Shown here: in pieces, positions 60,496 through 64,000 of the stretch
How positions within the stretch are numbered: the stretch's first letter is position 1
How the letters are laid out: each line of letters begins with the position of its first letter
Assembly: GCA_964420065.1 (NCBI GenBank)
Contig: CAYQQK010000001.1
Coordinates: forward strand, 1 to 64,000
Length of the DNA stretch: 64,000 nt
Direction: 5' to 3'
Source: CAYQQK01 sp964420065
GTDB taxonomy: Bacteria; Bacillota; Dethiobacteria; DTU022
The notes under the pieces: model-generated
Databases searched by the model: none
Told to the model about the DNA's origin: nothing
The model's input: the letters and a program-made list of their open reading frames with translations, nothing else
Position numbers and translations under genes: made by a program

Positions 60496-62205
60496 ATGGA
60501 GAAAGGCAGGGCAGAAATCGGGCGCCTGCTGGCACCCCTGGTATCTCTCGATGCCGGGCAGGCCGAAGCACTACTGGAAATACCACCTTCCCCGGAAATG
60601 GGGGATTTTGCTTTTCCCTGTTTCATTTTGGCTTCTCGTGAAAAGAAAGCCCCGGGGGCCATCGCTGCAGCCCTGGCTGCGAACCTGGCCGATGAACGGG
60701 GTCAGTACTGGGAAAAAGCAACTGCCCGGGGCCCGTACCTTAATTTTTTTCTTGATACCGCCACTTTCGGGCAAGAGGTGTTACAACGGATCTTCCGGGA
60801 AGGGTCAGACTATGGCGGTTCAACGGTTGGAGCGGGACGCACCGTGGTCATTGATTTTTCTTCACCAAACATTGCCAAACCCTTCAGCATCGGGCACCTG
60901 CGCTCAACGGTGATCGGCCATTCCCTTTATCTGATCTTCAAGGCGCTCGGTTACCGCTGTGTGGGGATCAATCACCTTGGTGACTGGGGGACCCAGTTCG
61001 GTAAGATAATTACGGCTTTCCGCCGTTGGGGTGAGGCGGGCGTCCTTCAGAAAGATCCGGTGAGGCACCTCTTCCAGCTTTACGTCCGTTTTCACCGGGA
61101 GTCGAGAACGGTTCCGGCCCTGGAGGAAGAGGCCCGGGACTGGTTCAGGCGTCTCGAGGAGGGGGATAGCGAGGCGGCGGAATACTGGAACCGTTTCCGC
61201 AATTTAAGCTTGGGCAGTTATGCCGGGATCTATCGCCTGCTGGGAATTCACTTTGACTATTACCATGGAGAAAGTCACTATAATGATATGCTTGAGCAAA
61301 CGATCCGGCTTGTTCAGGAGAGAGGGCTCGCCCGGGAAAGCGAAGGAGCCCTGATCATCGACCTGGAAAAGTACGGACTGCCTCCGTGCCTGCTCCGGAA
61401 AAAGGACGGAGCCACCCTTTACATTACCCGGGACCTGGCTGCCGCCATCTACCGCTATCGCACTTTCCGCTTCCACCGGGCTCTTTATGTGGTCGGATCC
61501 GAACAGACGCTGCATTTTGCCCAGCTATTTCAGGTTCTGAAGCTGCTCGGTTTTGAATGGGCGGACCGCTGTGCCCATATCCCTTTCGGACTGATTCGCT
61601 TTAAAGGCGGTCGTATGTCCACCCGGGAGGGTAAGGTAATTCTTTTGGAAGAAGTATTGCAGCGGGCGATCGAGCTGGCCCGGGGGATCATTGAAGAAAA
61701 GAACCCGGATCTGCCCGAAAAGGAGGCTGTGGCCCGTGCAATTGGCCTCGGGGCGGTGCGGTTCGGGGACCTGAGCAATGATCGGATCAAAGACATCGAA
61801 TTTGATTGGGATCAGGTGATGGATTTTGCCGGTGAAACCGCGCCATACATCCAGTATGCTCATGCGCGCATTTGCAGCATCTTGCGGAAAGTGCCCATCC
61901 CAAAAAGGGAAAACATGGCCGGTGTGGCTGCACAACTCCAGGGGGAGGAAGAAAAGGCCCTTCTTAAAGCTCTGGCTCTATTGCCGGAACGGGTCGATGA
62001 GGCGGGCGGGGAGTATCGTCCATCGGTGGTGGCCCGCGCCGTTATCGAAATAGCCCGGGAATTCAATCGCTTTTACCATTGTTGTCCGGTGTTGGGCAGT
62101 GCGGAACCGTTGCAATCAGCCCGCCTGTTCCTGGTTGACGCAACCCGTCAGGCAATTGCCAACGGCCTGGCTTTGCTCGGCATCGCCGCCCCGGAAGAAA
62201 TGTAA
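60496..62205 (+). CDS. argS: arginyl-tRNA synthetase
   Basis: A 569-residue class I enzyme that charges tRNA-Arg. The N-terminal Add-1 domain (about 1-105) is followed by the catalytic core with AKPFSIGHLRSTVIG, the HIGH equivalent, and the arginine-specific YITRDLAAAIYRY. GGRMSTREGKVILLEEV stands in place of KMSKS. The C-terminal anticodon-binding part has YIQYAHARICSILRK. The first ATG at 60496 follows GGGG at a plausible distance. It is followed by a 252-bp gap before serS. Confidence 0.96.
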   Translation: MEKGRAEIGRLLAPLVSLDAGQAEALLEIPPSPEMGDFAFPCFILASREKKAPGAIAAALAANLADERGQYWEKATARGPYLNFFLDTATFGQEVLQRIFREGSDYGGSTVGAGRTVVIDFSSPNIAKPFSIGHLRSTVIGHSLYLIFKALGYRCVGINHLGDWGTQFGKIITAFRRWGEAGVLQKDPVRHLFQLYVRFHRESRTVPALEEEARDWFRRLEEGDSEAAEYWNRFRNLSLGSYAGIYRLLGIHFDYYHGESHYNDMLEQTIRLVQERGLARESEGALIIDLEKYGLPPCLLRKKDGATLYITRDLAAAIYRYRTFRFHRALYVVGSEQTLHFAQLFQVLKLLGFEWADRCAHIPFGLIRFKGGRMSTREGKVILLEEVLQRAIELARGIIEEKNPDLPEKEAVARAIGLGAVRFGDLSNDRIKDIEFDWDQVMDFAGETAPYIQYAHARICSILRKVPIPKRENMAGVAAQLQGEEEKALLKALALLPERVDEAGGEYRPSVVARAVIEIAREFNRFYHCCPVLGSAEPLQSARLFLVDATRQAIANGLALLGIAAPEEM

Positions 62206-62457
62206 AGGGGCTCTAGATCGGTTTCTCGTCTCTCCCTCCTTGCAGGCGGGAGGGGGAGCGGTTCCAGCGAGTTCGGGCAAGGGGAATAGGGGGTCAACAG
62301 CAAATCACGGTTTTCTTTGGTGGTTTATCCCGTGACTTTTTCATGTCATCCGCAAAGGGAAAGGATCGCGGACTAGAGGTTTCATAAACAGGGGGGAAAC
62401 CGAGTTACAGCGATTGGCACGACTGAAGCTTTTGCAATGCAGGGGGCTAGACCAAAA
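62206..62457 (+). other. argS-serS gap with two hairpins
   Basis: A 252-bp gap. One hairpin is at 62232-62258 (CTCCC against GGGAG, GC-rich). A second at 62305-62341 has TCACGG/CCGTGA (6 bp) with a 19-nt loop and CTTTTT after it, which may end argS transcription. No T-box motif is present, so serS does not appear to have such a leader. No strong promoter for serS is seen. Confidence 0.4.
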
Positions 62458-63732
62458 ATGCTTGACTTGAAACGGGTACGCGAAAATCCGGATGCGGTGC
62501 GCCGGGCCATGGAGCTGAAAAAAGAAACGGCCGACCTGGACGAGCTGCTTCGCCTCGATGAAGAGAGAAGGGATCTCCTCTCCGAAGCCGAAGCACTGAA
62601 ACGACGGCGCAACATCGTTTCCAGGGAGATCGGCCGTCAGAGGAACAAAGCCGGCGCGGAGGCCATGAAGGCGGAAATACGGCAGGCCAACGAGCAGATT
62701 CGCTTTTTTGATGTCAAACTGCGCCGGGTAGAGGCAGAAATGGAGCAAATCCTGCTGCGCTTGCCAAACCTTCCGGATCCGGCAGTGCCGCCCGGACAGG
62801 ACGAAGCGGACAACATGGAAGTGCGTTCATGGGGCCGCCTCCCCGCCTTCTCCTTCACGCCACGTCCGCATTGGGAAATTGGCGAAATGCTCGGCATCAT
62901 CGATTTCCCTCGGGCGGTGAAGATTGCCGGTAGCCGTTTTGCCCTTTACTGTGGCGACGGGGCAAGGCTGGAGCGGGCCCTGGTCAACTTCATGCTAGAT
63001 TTGCATACCGGTGCCCACGGTTACCGCGAGATCTTTCCTCCCTTTATGGTCAACTCGGGCAGCATGACCGGAACCGGGCAACTGCCAAAATTTGCCGAAG
63101 ATGCCTTCAAGATCGAAGACACCGATTATTACCTGATTCCCACCGCTGAAGTGCCGGTGACCAATCTGCACCGGGAGGAGATCATCGATGCGGCCGCACT
63201 GCCCCTGCATTATGTTGCTTACAGCGCCTGCTTCCGTGCCGAAGCCGGTGCCGCCGGGCGGGATACCCGCGGGCTGATCCGCCAGCACCAGTTCAACAAA
63301 GTTGAGCTGGTCAAGTTCGTCCTGCCGGAAAAATCACCGGAGGAGCTGGAAAACCTGACTCAAGATGCAGAAAAGGTATTGCAACTTCTGGGGTTGCCTT
63401 ATCGGGTCATGTTGATGTGCACGGGAGATCTTGGCTTTGCCGCCGCCAAAAAATACGATCTGGAAGTTTGGCTACCTTCAGCCGGAACTTACCGTGAAAT
63501 ATCCTCTTGCAGCAACTTCACTGACTTTCAGGCCCGCCGGGCGGGGATTCGTTATCGTTCAGCACCGGGACAAAAAGCGCAGTTTGTTCATACCCTGAAC
63601 GGTTCCGGTGTTGCCATCGGCCGGACCGTTGCTGCGATCCTGGAAAATTACCAGCAAGAGGACGGTAGCGTTATCATACCCGAAGTGTTGCGCATCTACT
63701 TTGGTGATCGTGATAAAATAAGCCGTCAGTAA
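62458..63732 (+). CDS. serS: seryl-tRNA synthetase
   Basis: About 424 residues, a class II enzyme. ATG at 62458 gives the usual start MLDLKRVRENPDAVRRAM; an upstream in-frame ATG at 62437 is less likely. The N-terminal coiled-coil arm (about 25-100) contacts the long variable arm of tRNA-Ser. Motif 2 is CFRAEAGAAGRDTRGLIRQH, with the ATP-binding HQFNKVEL following, and motif 3 is NGSGVAIGRTVAAILENYQ. Two tRNA-Ser genes follow immediately, as in Bacillus, where tRNA-Ser also lies by serS. Confidence 0.97.
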   Translation: MLDLKRVRENPDAVRRAMELKKETADLDELLRLDEERRDLLSEAEALKRRRNIVSREIGRQRNKAGAEAMKAEIRQANEQIRFFDVKLRRVEAEMEQILLRLPNLPDPAVPPGQDEADNMEVRSWGRLPAFSFTPRPHWEIGEMLGIIDFPRAVKIAGSRFALYCGDGARLERALVNFMLDLHTGAHGYREIFPPFMVNSGSMTGTGQLPKFAEDAFKIEDTDYYLIPTAEVPVTNLHREEIIDAAALPLHYVAYSACFRAEAGAAGRDTRGLIRQHQFNKVELVKFVLPEKSPEELENLTQDAEKVLQLLGLPYRVMLMCTGDLGFAAAKKYDLEVWLPSAGTYREISSCSNFTDFQARRAGIRYRSAPGQKAQFVHTLNGSGVAIGRTVAAILENYQQEDGSVIIPEVLRIYFGDRDKISRQ

Positions 63733-63812
63733 TCCTGGGCGTGACCGTTTTGGGTGGTGTTTTGACGGCGAACAACGCCTGCAGAATGGGCCCATCTGAC
63801 GTCCGGTGCAAA

Positions 63813-63842
63813 TTGACAGCGGTTGCAGCCGTGTGCTATACT
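63813..63842 (+). promoter_or_regulatory. tRNA-Ser promoter
   Basis: -35 TTGACA and -10 TATACT with an 18-bp spacer, 17 bp before the tRNA-Ser(UGA) gene. A stable RNA promoter is expected here. Confidence 0.8.
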
Positions 63843-63858
63843 TTTGGAGCGAAGAGGA

Positions 63859-63945
63859 GGAGGGGTGTCCGAGGGGTTTAAGGAGCCGGTCTTGAAAATC
63901 GGTGTCCCGCAAGGGCCGTGGGTTCGAATCCCACCCCCTCCGCCA
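63859..63945 (+). tRNA. tRNA-Ser (anticodon UGA)
   Basis: The acceptor stem GGAGGGG pairs with CCCCTCC; the T arm is GTGGG TTCGAAT CCCAC, and a long variable arm (GTCCC GCAA GGGC region) marks a class II tRNA. The anticodon loop reads CTTGAAA, anticodon TGA, reading UCA and other UCN codons. The 3' CCA is encoded at 63943-63945. No intron is seen. Confidence 0.97.
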
Positions 63946-63961
63946 CCAACCTGAACCCGAA

Positions 63962-64000
63962 GGAGAGATGGCCGAGAGGCTGAAGGCGGTCGCCTGCTAA
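63962..64000 (+). tRNA. tRNA-Ser (anticodon GCU), cut by the window end
   Basis: GGAGAGATGGCCGAGAGGCT begins a class II tRNA 5' half, and the anticodon loop opens with CCTGCTAA, giving anticodon GCT for AGC/AGU codons. The 3' half lies beyond the window, so the length and CCA cannot be seen. It is 17 bp after the UGA tRNA and probably cotranscribed with it. Confidence 0.9.

Noticed and set aside
62206..62457. T-box leader for serS
   Set aside because: No GGGTGG-N-ACCGCG element is present; the hairpins look like terminator or filler structures.
33001..64000. CRISPR arrays, prophage, integrases or defence islands in the window
   Set aside because: No direct repeat array, integrase, restriction or toxin-antitoxin gene was found; apart from the transposase relic the content is housekeeping.

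Overview
This 64 kb window is the replication-origin region of an endospore-forming member of the Bacillota (Firmicutes), most likely an anaerobic lineage of the Clostridia sensu lato with a fairly GC-rich genome. The basis is gene order (rpmH-rnpA-yidD-yidC-jag-mnmE-rsmG-noc-soj-spo0J on one side; dnaA-dnaN-recF-DUF721-remB-gyrB-gyrA on the other), the Walker-type envelope regulon walR-walK-yycH-yycI, two genes of families restricted to spore formers (yyaC and spore-type lonC), and a T-box leader. I cannot name a genus from the sequence alone.

Layout. The origin lies around 32.95-34.9 kb, split into a left part (rpmH-dnaA gap) and a right part (dnaA-dnaN gap). Nearly all genes left of it are on the minus strand and all genes right of it are on the plus strand, so transcription follows the expected replication direction. 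The exceptions are a class A penicillin-binding protein (3.6-5.6 kb) and yyaC (23.1-23.8 kb). From the left edge: LysM/M23 endopeptidase, rho, transaldolase, PBP1A, metallo-beta-lactamase-fold hydrolase, HtrA-type protease, histidine phosphatase, murA, then the wal operon, a LysM/G5/M23 endopeptidase, dnaB, lonC, rplI, rpsR, ssb, rpsF, a DUF951 protein, adk and a CvpA-like protein. Next come yyaC, a bactofilin with its partner M23 protein, a DUF4446 protein, parS, spo0J, soj, noc, rsmG, mnmE, jag, yidC, yidD, rnpA and rpmH.

Right of the origin, the dnaA to gyrA block is followed by an exported flavoprotein of unknown role, a PycB/OadA-type carboxyltransferase without a biotin domain, and a decayed transposase. 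A consensus promoter and T-box leader then precede ilvE-ilvD-ilvB-ilvN-leuC-leuD. The window continues with an EF-G paralogue, ddl, a class V aminotransferase, a family 4 uracil-DNA glycosylase, an OmpR-type two-component system, argS, serS and two tRNA-Ser genes, the second cut by the window end.

Most of the region is conserved housekeeping. The parts worth a second look are the flavoprotein/carboxyltransferase/transposase segment at 42.3-45.9 kb, the T-box ilv-leu operon that lacks ilvC, leuA and leuB, candidate Noc sites, a leader hairpin that can hide the rpsF ribosome binding site, and a plus-oriented terminator-like hairpin between noc and soj. I did not find a convincing wholly new multi-gene system. 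Start codons were moved from the longest open frame wherever a Shine-Dalgarno (SD) sequence, an overlap or the family's usual N-terminus favoured a downstream start; this reveals several TTG starts (rho, rplI, rpmH, recF, ddl).
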